49,255 bases of DNA from NCBI GenBank assembly GCA_964442495.1, contig CAYTZN010000017.1, positions 1-49,255 of the forward strand, read 5' to 3'. Shown piece by piece: positions 25,623 to 35,414 of this stretch. The notes below the pieces were generated by a model. The model had not been told where the DNA came from. It worked only from the letters and a program-made list of their open reading frames with translations, and did no database searches. This DNA is from CAYTZN01 sp964442495 (lineage in GTDB: Bacteria > Pseudomonadota > Gammaproteobacteria > Legionellales > Legionellaceae). A program made the position numbers and the translations under genes. How positions within the stretch are numbered: the first letter of the stretch is position 1; every line of letters starts with the position of its first letter.

Positions 25623-26927
25623 ATGCTAAACGGATTTATCAATAAAATTAATAATAAAGAAGCAATTATTGCTATTGTTGGTTTAGGTTATGTGGGTTTT
25701 CCATTGATGCTTCGTTTTGCTGAAATGGGATTTAGAGTGGTAGGAATCGATATCGATGAAAGTAAAAACAATTTAATAAATCAGGGGAAATCTTATATTC
25801 AGCATATTCCTAACGCTCAAATTGCTAATGTAACAGCTCATGTTTTTGCCACCGCTGATTTTGCAGCTAGTCAAGAAGCTGATGTAATTATTCTTTGTGT
25901 TCCTACTCCTCTCGATAAATACCGTGAACCTGATTTAAGTTATGTCTTCCAAACCATAGATGCTTTGCTACCCTATATTCATGAGGGGCAGTTGATTTCA
26001 TTGGAAAGTACAACTTACCCCGGTACAACTGAAGAAGAATTAAAACCCAGAATTGAACGTAAAGGTTTGATTGTTGGAAAAGATATATACCTTGTCTATT
26101 CACCCGAAAGAGAAGACCCAGGAAATCCAAATTTTACAACAGCCACTATTCCTAAAATATGCGGGGGGGACACGGCTAACTGTGTCGAAGCGGGTTTAGC
26201 TCTCTATTCAGCAGTGATTGATAAGGTGATTCGTGTATCTTCAACAAAAATTGCCGAGATGACCAAGCTACTTGAAAATATTCATCGTTCAGTGAATATT
26301 GGTCTGGTAAATGAAATGAAAATTCTAGCCGATAAAATGGGCATTGATATTCATGAGGTGATTGATGCCGCGGCGACTAAACCCTTTGGTTTTGTACCTT
26401 ACTACCCTGGTCCCGGTATAGGAGGCCATTGTATTCCTGTCGATCCATTTTATCTTACCTGGAAAGCACGTGAATATGGCATGCATACCCGTTTTATAGA
26501 ATTGGCAGGCGAAATTAATAGCAATATGCCTCATTGGGTGGTGAATAAAGTGGCAGATGCGCTAAATGCGCGTGAACGGTCGATAAAAAACAGTAAAATT
26601 TTGGTTCTTGGCGTTGCGTACAAACGCAATGTTGAAGACATGCGAGAGTCCCCATCTATTGAAATCATGGAGTTGTTGCAAGAGAAAGGAGCGCAGGTTT
26701 GTTATTCTGATCCGTATGTTCCCATATTTCCAGCTATGCGTTCCCATCACTTTAATTTACACAGCGTAGAGGTAAGTGCCTCTATGTTACACACATACGA
26801 TTGCGTGGTTTTAGCAACAGCACACAGCGCTTTTGATTATGAACTTATAGCCACTCATGCAAAATTAATTGTAGATACCCGTGCTGCATTTAGGCAGTTT
26901 CAACAAGATAATATTGTGAGTGCTTAA
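25623..26927 (+). CDS. UDP-N-acetylglucosamine 6-dehydrogenase (WbpA type)
   Basis: A 434-residue NAD-dependent UDP-sugar dehydrogenase oxidising C6 to a carboxylate in two steps. Rossmann loop AIVGLGYVGFPL near 16, YSPEREDPGN, and the catalytic cysteine in PGPGIGGHCIPVDP; the C-terminal domain begins with VLGVAYKRNVEDMRESP. The YVGFPL and GNP features resemble WbpA/WbpO rather than UDP-glucose dehydrogenase. 2 bp before the WbpB-like gene. Confidence 0.88.
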   Translation: MLNGFINKINNKEAIIAIVGLGYVGFPLMLRFAEMGFRVVGIDIDESKNNLINQGKSYIQHIPNAQIANVTAHVFATADFAASQEADVIILCVPTPLDKYREPDLSYVFQTIDALLPYIHEGQLISLESTTYPGTTEEELKPRIERKGLIVGKDIYLVYSPEREDPGNPNFTTATIPKICGGDTANCVEAGLALYSAVIDKVIRVSSTKIAEMTKLLENIHRSVNIGLVNEMKILADKMGIDIHEVIDAAATKPFGFVPYYPGPGIGGHCIPVDPFYLTWKAREYGMHTRFIELAGEINSNMPHWVVNKVADALNARERSIKNSKILVLGVAYKRNVEDMRESPSIEIMELLQEKGAQVCYSDPYVPIFPAMRSHHFNLHSVEVSASMLHTYDCVVLATAHSAFDYELIATHAKLIVDTRAAFRQFQQDNIVSA

Positions 26928-26929
26928 TC

Positions 26930-27994
26930 ATGAGTAGCCTCTCCTCTTGGATTATTCCAGATCGTAAAATAAATATTGCTTTGGTTGGGTGTGGACGAAT
27001 AGCAAAAAATCATTTCCAGGCGATTGAGCAACATCAAGATCGTTTAACACTGACTGGGGTGTGCGATGTTGATGAATCTGCAGCGCAAGCTGCGAGTGAG
27101 CTATATAGAGTTGATGGTTATAACAACCTAGATGATATGTTACGCTACGTGAATGCTGATATTATTTCTCTATGTACCCCAAGCGGGTTACATCCTATCC
27201 AAGCTGTTAATATTGCTCAATCTGGACGACATGTACTCTCTGAAAAACCCATGGCTACGCGTTGGCAAGATGGGTTACGCATGGTTCAAACGTGTGATAT
27301 GGCAGGTGTGCGCTTATTTGTAGTTAAACAAAACAGGCTCAATGCGACGTTACAATTATTAAAGCGTGCTGTGGAACAAGGCCGATTTGGTAAAATTTAC
27401 ATGGCAAATATTAATGTATTCTGGACGCGACCTCAGGACTATTATGATCAAGGTGGTTGGCGCGGAACATGGGAGCTTGATGGTGGTGCATTTATGAATC
27501 AAGCCAGTCATTATGTGGATTTGATTCATTGGTTATTAGGCCCCGTTCAATCAGTGCAAGCCATGATGGGAACTTTGGCACGACAGATAGACACAGAAGA
27601 TACCGGTGTAATGAATATCCGTTGGAGAAGTGGTGCGGTGGGTTCTGTGAATGTGACAATGCTCACTTATCCTAAGAACTATGAGGGTTCAATCACTATT
27701 CTAGGTGAAAAAGGAACGGTTCGTATTGGTGGTGTTGCGGTTAATGAAATTCAGCATTGGGAATTTTCTGATATTCAAGAGGATGATGAACAAATCAGAT
27801 CGGCAAACTATCAAACCACTTCCGTCTATGGTTTGGGTCATCCACTATATTACGATAATGTGATTAATTGCTTGCATGGCAAAGCTGAACCAATGGTGGA
27901 TGGGAGAGAAGGTTTGGCTTCATTAGAATTACTAATTGCAGCTTACCGTTCTGCGCGCGATAACATAACCGTTCATCTGCCTTTGGAGTTGTAA
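26930..27994 (+). CDS. Gfo/Idh/MocA oxidoreductase (WbpB type)
   Basis: A 354-residue NAD-linked dehydrogenase. The N-terminal nucleotide fold shows ALVGCGRIAKNHFQAI, and VLSEKPMATRW carries the EKP motif of the family. WbpB oxidises the 3-hydroxyl of UDP-GlcNAcA to the 3-keto sugar for WbpE, recycling NADH. Tight spacing (2 bp on each side) with WbpA- and WbpD-type genes supports this specific assignment. Confidence 0.86.
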   Translation: MSSLSSWIIPDRKINIALVGCGRIAKNHFQAIEQHQDRLTLTGVCDVDESAAQAASELYRVDGYNNLDDMLRYVNADIISLCTPSGLHPIQAVNIAQSGRHVLSEKPMATRWQDGLRMVQTCDMAGVRLFVVKQNRLNATLQLLKRAVEQGRFGKIYMANINVFWTRPQDYYDQGGWRGTWELDGGAFMNQASHYVDLIHWLLGPVQSVQAMMGTLARQIDTEDTGVMNIRWRSGAVGSVNVTMLTYPKNYEGSITILGEKGTVRIGGVAVNEIQHWEFSDIQEDDEQIRSANYQTTSVYGLGHPLYYDNVINCLHGKAEPMVDGREGLASLELLIAAYRSARDNITVHLPLEL

Positions 27995-27996
27995 TC

Positions 27997-28584
27997 ATGT
28001 TATACAGGGCCCATGAAACAGCTATTGTAGATAAAGGTGCGCAAATTGGTGCTGATACACATATTTGGCATTGGGTACACGTCTGTAGTGGGGCTCATAT
28101 TGGAGAACAATGTAGCCTTGGACAAAATGTTTTTGTGGGCAACAAAGTGGTCATTGGAAACAATGTTAAAATTCAAAACAATGTATCAATATATGATAAC
28201 GTAACCATCGAGGACGATGTTTTCTGCGGCCCAAGCATGGTATTTACCAATGTTTATAACCCTCGTTCGGCAATCTCACGCAAAGAGGAGTATCGTGATA
28301 CCCACGTTAAACGAGGTGTTACATTGGGAGCTAACTGCACCGTTGTATGTGGAGTTACTATTGATGAATATGCTTTTATTGGTGCAGGAGCGGTAGTGAA
28401 TCAAAATGTACCAGCTTATGCGTTAATTGTAGGGGTTCCCGCTCGTCAAATTGGGTGGATGAGTCGTTTTGGTGAACGCCTTTATTTTGACGAAGGAAAG
28501 GGTGGTCAGGCCATAGCCACATGCAGTAAAACCGGGGATATTTATCTTAAGGATGCTCAAAATAAAGTATCAATCAGGGATTAA
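27997..28584 (+). CDS. UDP-GlcNAc3NA 3-N-acetyltransferase (WbpD type)
   Basis: A 195-residue left-handed beta-helix acetyltransferase made of hexapeptide repeats (IGADTHIWHWVHV, IGEQCSLGQNVFVGN, IGNNVKIQNNVSIYD). WbpD acetylates the 3-amino group made by WbpE, giving UDP-GlcNAc3NAcA. The last member of the E-A-B-D set. The 46-bp gap to neuB is the widest in this part of the operon. Confidence 0.85.
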   Translation: MLYRAHETAIVDKGAQIGADTHIWHWVHVCSGAHIGEQCSLGQNVFVGNKVVIGNNVKIQNNVSIYDNVTIEDDVFCGPSMVFTNVYNPRSAISRKEEYRDTHVKRGVTLGANCTVVCGVTIDEYAFIGAGAVVNQNVPAYALIVGVPARQIGWMSRFGERLYFDEGKGGQAIATCSKTGDIYLKDAQNKVSIRD

Positions 28585-28630
28585 TTAAGATTTACTAACG
28601 CGAGCTAATTAATTGCGGTAAGGATGTTTT

Positions 28631-29653
28631 ATGACATGTTTTATTATTGCCGAAGCTGGCGTTAATCATAATGGTGATATTCAGCTAGCCAAAGAGCTCA
28701 TATATGCTGCAAAAGAAGCAGGTGCTGATGCAGTAAAATTTCAAACATTTAAAGCAGATACTTTAGTAAATAAAACTGCTGAAAAAGCACAGTATCAAAA
28801 AAACAATACAAAAGAATCCTCTACACAGTATGAAATGCTCAAGTCCTTAGAAATTTCGGAGGAATATCACTATATTTTAAGTGAGCTAGCTATTTCGTTA
28901 AATATTGAATTTATGTCCACTGGTTTTGATGAGCATTCCGTTGATTTTCTTGTGGCTCTGGGTGTACGTCGTTTAAAAATTCCATCTGGTGAAGTCACGA
29001 ATATTCCTTATCTTAAGCACTTGGCTAAAACGCGGTTACCATTGATTCTTTCTACGGGAATGTGTGATTTAGCAGATGTTCGATTAGCGATAGAAACCAT
29101 CCGCCCCTTTTATGGCGAATCTTTACGGGATCATTTAGTCCTCTTGCACTGTACATCTAATTACCCTGCAGCGTTTAAAGATGTCAATTTAAAAGCAATG
29201 CAAACGCTTTTATATGAATTCCAACTCCCCGTTGGGTATTCGGACCATACCTTGGGAATCTTAGTACCGAGTATTGCTGTGGGACTAGGTGCCACGGTTA
29301 TTGAAAAGCATTTTACGCTCAATAATAAATTAGTCGGCCCAGATCACATTGCATCTATGATGCCCGAAGAATTTTTGCAAATGGTTCAAGCTATAAGGAA
29401 TGTGGAAATTTTATTAGGTGATGGGATTAAGCAACCTACTGAAAGTGAATTTCCAATTAGGGACTTGGTTCGTCGAAGTGTGTCTTTACGGTGTGATGTT
29501 ACAAAAGGCAGCAGCCTTAAGCAGGAAGATTTATTCCTTATCAGGCCCGGGAATGGAATTAAACCTATCGATTTTGAAAAAGTAATAGGAAAAAAACTGA
29601 AAAGAAATTTACCTGCAGGAACTACTTTGCAGTGGGAATTTATTGAGGCGTAA
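28631..29653 (+). CDS. neuB: N-acylneuraminate/legionaminate synthase (NeuB family)
   Basis: A 340-residue aldolase-type enzyme condensing phosphoenolpyruvate with a six-carbon amino sugar to form a nonulosonic acid. TIM barrel with AGVNHNGD and KFQTFKADTL near the N-terminus, STGMCDL, HCTSNYPA, GYSDHTLG, and an antifreeze-like SAF domain (about 285-340). AAGGA precedes the ATG. In this context the product is probably a legionaminic acid; sialic or pseudaminic acid cannot be excluded by eye. 1-bp overlap with neuC. Confidence 0.9.
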   Translation: MTCFIIAEAGVNHNGDIQLAKELIYAAKEAGADAVKFQTFKADTLVNKTAEKAQYQKNNTKESSTQYEMLKSLEISEEYHYILSELAISLNIEFMSTGFDEHSVDFLVALGVRRLKIPSGEVTNIPYLKHLAKTRLPLILSTGMCDLADVRLAIETIRPFYGESLRDHLVLLHCTSNYPAAFKDVNLKAMQTLLYEFQLPVGYSDHTLGILVPSIAVGLGATVIEKHFTLNNKLVGPDHIASMMPEEFLQMVQAIRNVEILLGDGIKQPTESEFPIRDLVRRSVSLRCDVTKGSSLKQEDLFLIRPGNGIKPIDFEKVIGKKLKRNLPAGTTLQWEFIEA

Positions 29654-30786
29654 TGGTCAGAAAAATAATTTATGTGACAGGTACGCGGGCCGATTATGGT
29701 TTGATGCGCCAATTATTAATTTGTTTGGATAATTCAGAACAATTCAGTCTTTCTATCTGTGTGACGGGTATGCACCTTTCGTCTCTTTATGGTAATACGG
29801 TTGAAGAAATTAAATCCGATGGTTTTAAACTCTGTGGTTTAATTCCTGTAAGTATTGAGGAAGCAACTGGATCGGAAATGGTGCGTTCAATAGGGCATGA
29901 AATACTTGGCATGAGCGAGGTTTTTCATAAGGAGCAACCAGATTTAATTCTCCTATTAGGTGACAGGGGGGAGATGATGGCCGCTGCGCTTACAGCTGTA
30001 CATTTAAATATCCCAATTGTTCATTTACATGGAGGGGAGCGCTCAGGAACGGTGGATGAGATGATCCGTCACGCAATTTCTAAATTTTCTCACTACCATT
30101 TTGTGGCGACTGAAAATGCTAGACAAAGACTTATTCGTATGGGTGAACATGCACATACGATTTTTGTGGTGGGTGCACCAGGCCTTGATGAGCTGATACA
30201 ATTTAATCCCTGCTCAGCGGAGGAGTTTAGAAAAAATTATGATTTGTCTGCTAAAAAACGTTGTGGGTTGATGGTGTTTCATCCAGTGGTTCAAGAGTAT
30301 GATGTAATAAAAAGTCAGTTTAAACACATAATTGAAGCAGCACTTTCTCAGGATTTGCAGCTTCTAGCTTTGGAGCCTAATTCAGATGCAGGCGGACATT
30401 TGATAAGAGATGTGTTAGAGGATTACAAAAGCCACCCCGATATTCGAGTGATAAAGCATTTGCATCGTTTTGAATATATAAACTGTTTAGCACATGTTGA
30501 TTTAATGCTTGGGAATTCCAGTAGTGGCATTATTGAAGCTGCCACATTTAATTTACCTGTCGTAAATGTTGGTTGTCGTCAAAACTTACGAGAAAGAAGT
30601 GGTAATGTTATTGATGTTGATCCGAACTTTAATGCAGTAGCCTCTGGGGTAGCTACTGCATTGGAAAATAAAGGGCAAGTGTATATCAACAATTATGGCG
30701 ATGGGCAAACAAGCAAGCGATGTGTTGGTTTGCTAAGCACAATTTCATTAGGTCCTCAAATTTTACATAAATATAATGCATACTAA
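29653..30786 (+). CDS. neuC: Hydrolysing UDP-GlcNAc 2-epimerase (NeuC/LegG family)
   Basis: A 377-residue GT-B-fold enzyme that removes UDP and epimerises C2 to release the ManNAc-like precursor for NeuB. The NeuC start GTRADYGLM (10-18) distinguishes it from WecB/WbpI types. Other marks are LLLGDRGEMMAAA, HLHGGERSGTVDE and GNSSSGIIEA. Strongly like the Legionella homologue from memory. Start overlaps neuB by 1 bp and its end overlaps the NeuD-like gene by 11 bp. Confidence 0.9.
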   Translation: MVRKIIYVTGTRADYGLMRQLLICLDNSEQFSLSICVTGMHLSSLYGNTVEEIKSDGFKLCGLIPVSIEEATGSEMVRSIGHEILGMSEVFHKEQPDLILLLGDRGEMMAAALTAVHLNIPIVHLHGGERSGTVDEMIRHAISKFSHYHFVATENARQRLIRMGEHAHTIFVVGAPGLDELIQFNPCSAEEFRKNYDLSAKKRCGLMVFHPVVQEYDVIKSQFKHIIEAALSQDLQLLALEPNSDAGGHLIRDVLEDYKSHPDIRVIKHLHRFEYINCLAHVDLMLGNSSSGIIEAATFNLPVVNVGCRQNLRERSGNVIDVDPNFNAVASGVATALENKGQVYINNYGDGQTSKRCVGLLSTISLGPQILHKYNAY

Positions 30787-31387
30787 AACGCTTAAAATTA
30801 TAGGGTGTGGTGGTCAGGGGAAAGTAGTCATTGATGCGCTTTCTTTGTGTGCCGAGAATTATTGTATTCAGCTTTTAGATGATAACCCTGAATTGCTTCA
30901 CAAAAAAATTAATGGTTTCATCGTTGAGTCTTCATCGGATTGTTTATCAATTTTTAAAGGTTGTGTACATATTGCTTTGGGTGATAATCATCATAGAATG
31001 AGTCTATCAAAAAAAATTCATCCAGATGCTTGTTGGTTGACAATTTGTCATCCTGCAGCAGTTATATCGAATTCCGCGCAAATTGCAGAAGGTTCTTTTA
31101 TTGCAGCAAGAGCAATATTAGGGCCATACAGCGAAGTGGGGGCTGGGTGTATTATTAATCATGGTGCTGTTGTGGATCATGATGTGAAAATTGGGGCATG
31201 CTCCCATATTGCACCTAATAGTGTTTTAGGTGGTCAAGTACGGATTGGAAAAAATGTATTGATAGGCTCAGGTGCAGTGGTTTTACCAGGGATAACCATA
31301 GCCGACAATGCTATTATAGGATCTGGTGCGGTAGTTGTTCGTGATGTGATGGAGTATCAAACCGTTAAAGGTGTGCCAGCAAGATGA
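30776..31387 (+). CDS. NeuD/PglD-type sugar N-acetyltransferase
   Basis: A 203-residue protein with an N-terminal small Rossmann domain (KIIGCGGQGKVVIDAL) and a C-terminal left-handed beta-helix (SAQIAEGSFIAARAILG, IGACSHIAPNS). Within a nonulosonate operon such proteins acetylate the 4-amino sugar made by the aminotransferase (LegH/PglD role) or O-acetylate the acid (NeuD role). The presence of a DegT aminotransferase next door favours N-acetylation. It ends a little abruptly with VPAR, as some relatives do. Confidence 0.8.
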   Translation: MHTKTLKIIGCGGQGKVVIDALSLCAENYCIQLLDDNPELLHKKINGFIVESSSDCLSIFKGCVHIALGDNHHRMSLSKKIHPDACWLTICHPAAVISNSAQIAEGSFIAARAILGPYSEVGAGCIINHGAVVDHDVKIGACSHIAPNSVLGGQVRIGKNVLIGSGAVVLPGITIADNAIIGSGAVVVRDVMEYQTVKGVPAR

Positions 31388-31396
31388 GGAAAAAAG

Positions 31397-32908
31397 GTGA
31401 TTACCAATATTGACGCATTATTTGTTAATAGGACTTCTACATTAAAAGCAGCACTGAGTATTTTAGATCAAACAGCCCAGGGCGTGCTGCTTTTGATAGA
31501 TGATTGTGGGCGTCTTGAACGCACAGTCACTGACGGAGATATCCGCCGTTTATTACTCAAAGGGTACTCTTTGGAGAGTACATTAACCGAATTACCTAGT
31601 AAATGTTCAAAATTTTTACCGAAAACAGCGACAATTCAAGAAGCATATGCTCTGATGAGTGATTTTGATTTGGATCAGATCCCTTTGGTTGATAAAGAGG
31701 GTCGTCCTGTTAGTTTGATTCATCGACGTGATTTAACCCCGAATATTTTATTATCCTCTCCACACATGGGAGAGTATGAGCAGGAATTCGTAAAAGAAGC
31801 CTTTATTTCTAATTGGGTAGCTCCATTAGGGCCCAATGTAGATGCATTTGAAAAAGAGGTTGCTAACCACGTTCAGGTGAAAGCAGCTGTGGCTTTAAGT
31901 TCTGGAACGGCAGCATTACATCTAGCTTTGCTTTTATTAGAGGTAGGTAGGGGAGATATTGTATTTACTTCCACGTTTACCTTTGTGGCAACTGTTAATC
32001 CTATTGTTTATCAAGGGGCGACTCCAGTATTTATTGATTCCGATTTTGAAACTTGGAATATGTCACCTAAAGCACTTGAACGGGCTTTGAAAGAAGCACA
32101 GAAAAGAAACAAACTACCTAAAGCCATTATTATTGTTAATATATATGGGCAAAGTGCAAATTATAATGCGCTTTGTGCTCTATGCGAACATTACAATGTT
32201 CCAATTATTGAAGATGCCGCGGAGTCTTTAGGCGCACTGTATCAAAATAAACACAGTGGTACGTTCGGTAAGTTTGGCGTGTTTTCATTTAATGGAAATA
32301 AAATCATCACCACTTCTGGTGGTGGGATGTTGGTATCCGATGATGAAGTGCTGATTGAAAAAGCTCGGTTTTTGGCGACCCAAGCCCGTGACCCTGCACC
32401 ACACTATGAGCATAGTATGGTGGGTTACAATTATCGGATGAGTAATGTATTGGCAGGTATCGGCAGGGGACAATTACGCGTGCTTTCTGAGAGGGTTTGT
32501 TCACGTCGTAAAATTTTCAAACAATATAAATGTAAGCTTGAAAAATACCCTTTCATTAAAATGATGCCAGAAATACAAAACGGTGTTACTACACATTGGC
32601 TTTCAACAATAGTCATTGATAATACCTTGTCGACATTAAAACCTAAAATGATCATTGAGGAATTAAAAAAATTCAACATAGAGGCGCGGCATACATGGAA
32701 ACCCATGCACCAACAACCCGTATTTTTTGGAATAGAATATTATCCTGAAAGTGAAACACTAAGTGTTTCTGATTATTTATTTGAACAGGGTTTATGTTTA
32801 CCCTCAGGTTCAAATTTAACTGAAAATGATATCGATAGAGTCATACAGTGTTTAGAAATAATTTTTGCTACTTACAACAGACCTATGGCTACAGTTGTAA
32901 GCAATTAA
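31397..32908 (+). CDS. CBS-domain pair fused to DegT sugar aminotransferase (LegC-like)
   Basis: 503 residues in two parts. Residues 1-118 form two CBS motifs with TVTDGDIRRLLLKG and DQIPLVDKEGRPVSLI. Residues about 120-503 are a PLP aminotransferase: SSGTAALHLALLLL, EDAAESLGALY and the PLP lysine in FNGNKIITTSGGG. LegC-type enzymes transaminate a 4-keto sugar nucleotide in legionaminate synthesis. In Campylobacter the CBS pair belongs to PtmE, attached to a guanylyltransferase. The start is GTG 31397, with AGGA 6 nt upstream. A regulatory role for the CBS part by nucleotide binding is inference. Confidence 0.82.
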   Translation: MITNIDALFVNRTSTLKAALSILDQTAQGVLLLIDDCGRLERTVTDGDIRRLLLKGYSLESTLTELPSKCSKFLPKTATIQEAYALMSDFDLDQIPLVDKEGRPVSLIHRRDLTPNILLSSPHMGEYEQEFVKEAFISNWVAPLGPNVDAFEKEVANHVQVKAAVALSSGTAALHLALLLLEVGRGDIVFTSTFTFVATVNPIVYQGATPVFIDSDFETWNMSPKALERALKEAQKRNKLPKAIIIVNIYGQSANYNALCALCEHYNVPIIEDAAESLGALYQNKHSGTFGKFGVFSFNGNKIITTSGGGMLVSDDEVLIEKARFLATQARDPAPHYEHSMVGYNYRMSNVLAGIGRGQLRVLSERVCSRRKIFKQYKCKLEKYPFIKMMPEIQNGVTTHWLSTIVIDNTLSTLKPKMIIEELKKFNIEARHTWKPMHQQPVFFGIEYYPESETLSVSDYLFEQGLCLPSGSNLTENDIDRVIQCLEIIFATYNRPMATVVSN

Positions 32909-32973
32909 TTATATCTTAAACTACAAGTTGATAATGATGAATTAAAGATTCAGTAAATGAATAAAAGGTTTTA

Positions 32974-34269
32974 ATGAAAGGCTTAAAAAGAAATGTTGCT
33001 ATTTATTTTGCAGCAAATATAGCGGTTGCTATTATCCCGTTTTTATTACTGCCTGTACTAGCCCGTTATTTGGGGCCTAAAGGATATGGTATCGTTGCGA
33101 TGTTTTTAACACTAGTAACCACGTTAAGTAGTGTTGTAGGACTTAACTCTCATAGTGCCTTATCTACACGTTGGTTTGATCGAGAAGAGTGTGATTTTTC
33201 TCAATATGTCGCAAGTTGTTTATTAATATTACTTGTTAGTGCTGTTTTTGTTGGCGTGTTGTTTCTAATTTTGGAACAATGGCTTGCTTCTAAGTTGTCA
33301 ATTCCAGTGTTCTGGCTTTATGCTTCTGTTATTGTTGCAGCATCTTCCTTCCTGGTTCAGGTTAGATTAGTTATTTGGCAGGTTCAAGAAAAACCCATAC
33401 AGTATGGTAGCCTCCAATTTGGGCAAGGATTTATTAATGGAGTACTGAGCTATACGTTAGTTGTTATTTTTCTTAAGGATTATGAGGGGCGTCTTTGGGG
33501 GCAACTCATTACGGTTTTTTTGTTTGGAATATTAAGTTTTTTTTTGTTGTGTAAAGAGCGGATTTTAAGCTATAGAACTCAATGGAGCTACATAAAAGAT
33601 ACACTGGCATTTGGGGTTCCTTTAATCCCTCATGTTGTAGGAAGTTTCTTTTTGTTGATTGCTGATCGAATCATCATCAACGTTAAACTTGGTACAAGCA
33701 GTGTTGGTATTTATATGGTAGCTGTGCAAATTTCCTTAGGTTTTTGCTTACTAAACGAGTCAATTGCTAAGGCTATGGTTCCGTGGCTTTTTTCACGTTT
33801 AAAGTCGGGTGATGTTCTGCAAAAAAGGGTTATTGTTAAATTCACTTATATATCTTTTCTTCTATTGTTGACGGTACCCCTAATAACAATTTTTATTGGG
33901 AAGTATATTATCTTATTACTTGCCGGTCCTAAATTTGAGCAAGCAATTCCTGTTTTATTTTGGCTTATTTTAATGCAGTCATTTCATGGAATGTATTATA
34001 TGGTAACCAATTATTTGTTTTTTAAGCGCAAAACATGTATTACCTCCATTATAACAATAGTGTGTGGTTCACTTAATGTTGTTTTAGCGTTATTTTTAGT
34101 GGAAAGCTTTGGCTTGGTAGGAGCAGGAGTAGCCTCTGCAATTAGTATGCTTATGCAGTTTCTTTTAACATGGATAATGGCCGCTAGAGTATATCCTATG
34201 CCTTGGTTTTCATGGGCTTTTTTTCAAAGGCAAAATGCTAAAAATACAGTTGTTAGAGAGATAAATTAA
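32974..34269 (+). CDS. Wzx-type polysaccharide flippase
   Basis: A 431-residue membrane protein with about 12 to 14 helices, MATE/MVF-like PST family. It begins NVAIYFAANIAVAIIPFLLLPVLARYL with GPKGYGIVAMF following, typical of O-antigen lipid-carrier flippases, which turn undecaprenyl-PP-linked repeat units to the periplasm. 65 bp after the aminotransferase and 18 bp before the Wzz-like gene. Sequence is AT-rich and quickly evolving, as usual for this family; the substrate would be the unit built from the sugars above. Confidence 0.82.
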   Translation: MKGLKRNVAIYFAANIAVAIIPFLLLPVLARYLGPKGYGIVAMFLTLVTTLSSVVGLNSHSALSTRWFDREECDFSQYVASCLLILLVSAVFVGVLFLILEQWLASKLSIPVFWLYASVIVAASSFLVQVRLVIWQVQEKPIQYGSLQFGQGFINGVLSYTLVVIFLKDYEGRLWGQLITVFLFGILSFFLLCKERILSYRTQWSYIKDTLAFGVPLIPHVVGSFFLLIADRIIINVKLGTSSVGIYMVAVQISLGFCLLNESIAKAMVPWLFSRLKSGDVLQKRVIVKFTYISFLLLLTVPLITIFIGKYIILLLAGPKFEQAIPVLFWLILMQSFHGMYYMVTNYLFFKRKTCITSIITIVCGSLNVVLALFLVESFGLVGAGVASAISMLMQFLLTWIMAARVYPMPWFSWAFFQRQNAKNTVVREIN

Positions 34270-34287
34270 TTTTTCGAGGAAATATTT

Positions 34288-35388
34288 GTGAACGGAGAAA
34301 GCATGATGGATCGTAATGGAGCAATTGACCTTGTTGAAATAGTTAGGGTTCTCTGGCAAAAAAAGAGAATAATTATATTAATAACATTGCTTGGAATGTG
34401 CATAAGTTTTATTTATTTGAACATGAGTAAACAGTTATTTGAAGCAAAAGCATCGATAGATCTGCCAATAGAAAGCGATATTGCTAATTTTAATTTATTT
34501 TTGGGTAAGATAAATTTTGTTTCCTTAGACGAATTACATAATATTTTTATTCGAAAGCTGAACAGTGAAGAGTCTCAAAATATTTTTTTTGAGAAAGTGC
34601 TGCTTCCTGCATTAGCTACGGAGGCAAGCAAAAAGGTTTCCAAAGCAGTACTACTTCATCAATTTAAAAATGAACTTAATGTCTCACGTTACAAATCCGA
34701 GAAGTTAATTCGTTACAATATAGTAGTAGTTGGAACTGATCCTTTAAAGGTTACAGAGCTTGTGAAGAAATATTCATCTTTTGTTTATGATGAGATATTT
34801 GCGGATATTTCAAATTTAATAAATAAAAAAAAGGAGCTTACTGTTTTTAATTTAAAGCATAAACATGAAGCCATGTTGAAATTAGCATTAAAAAAACGTA
34901 TGGATCGAATCGCCCAATTAAATGAAGCTATTCACATTGCAAATTCTAATCCTAAATTATTAATAAACAAGAGTAATATTAAATCAGATATATTACTTTC
35001 CACAGATCCATCTTTAATGTATTTGCGTGGTGTCAGTGCATTAAAAGCAGAAATTGAAAATCTAAATACGCGTAAATCTGATGTTCCATTTATAAAAAAC
35101 CTACATGAGCTGGAAAATAATATAAATTTTTATACTAACTTAAATATGAGAGATATAAGTAATTTTTTTATACATAGAGAGGGAGAGAAATCGGAGCATG
35201 GATTACCTGTATATCGAAATGGAGCATTATATATTCTCCGATCTATTTTTCTTGGTTTTATATGTGGTGTATTGTTAGTTATCTATCTTTATGTACTATA
35301 TCCTAATTTCAAACGGATAATTGCAACAGGAATACCAGGTGGTTCTAGAAATAGTGAGCTCTTAGATAAACCATCAGTGAGGAAATAA
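34288..35388 (+). CDS. Wzz/PCP-family chain-length determinant
   Basis: A 366-residue inner-membrane protein: an N-terminal helix (about 32-48, IIILITLLGMCISFIYL) after the typical IDLVEIVRVLWQKKR lead-in, a large helical periplasmic domain with coiled-coil tendency (about 190-290), and a C-terminal helix (about 313-335). This topology is that of polysaccharide co-polymerases controlling O-chain length. Start GTG 34288 has GAGGA 7 nt upstream; ATG 34303 with GGAG is an equally good candidate. Ends 26 bp from the convergent HisH-like gene. No tyrosine-kinase domain. Confidence 0.75.
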   Translation: MNGESMMDRNGAIDLVEIVRVLWQKKRIIILITLLGMCISFIYLNMSKQLFEAKASIDLPIESDIANFNLFLGKINFVSLDELHNIFIRKLNSEESQNIFFEKVLLPALATEASKKVSKAVLLHQFKNELNVSRYKSEKLIRYNIVVVGTDPLKVTELVKKYSSFVYDEIFADISNLINKKKELTVFNLKHKHEAMLKLALKKRMDRIAQLNEAIHIANSNPKLLINKSNIKSDILLSTDPSLMYLRGVSALKAEIENLNTRKSDVPFIKNLHELENNINFYTNLNMRDISNFFIHREGEKSEHGLPVYRNGALYILRSIFLGFICGVLLVIYLYVLYPNFKRIIATGIPGGSRNSELLDKPSVRK

Positions 35389-35414
35389 GGTTATACAATT
35401 TCAAATTAATAGAA

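Noticed and set aside
29386..29712. 108-codon minus-strand frame across the neuB/neuC junction
   Set aside because: Antisense to two clear enzymes with a 1-bp overlap; no independent support.
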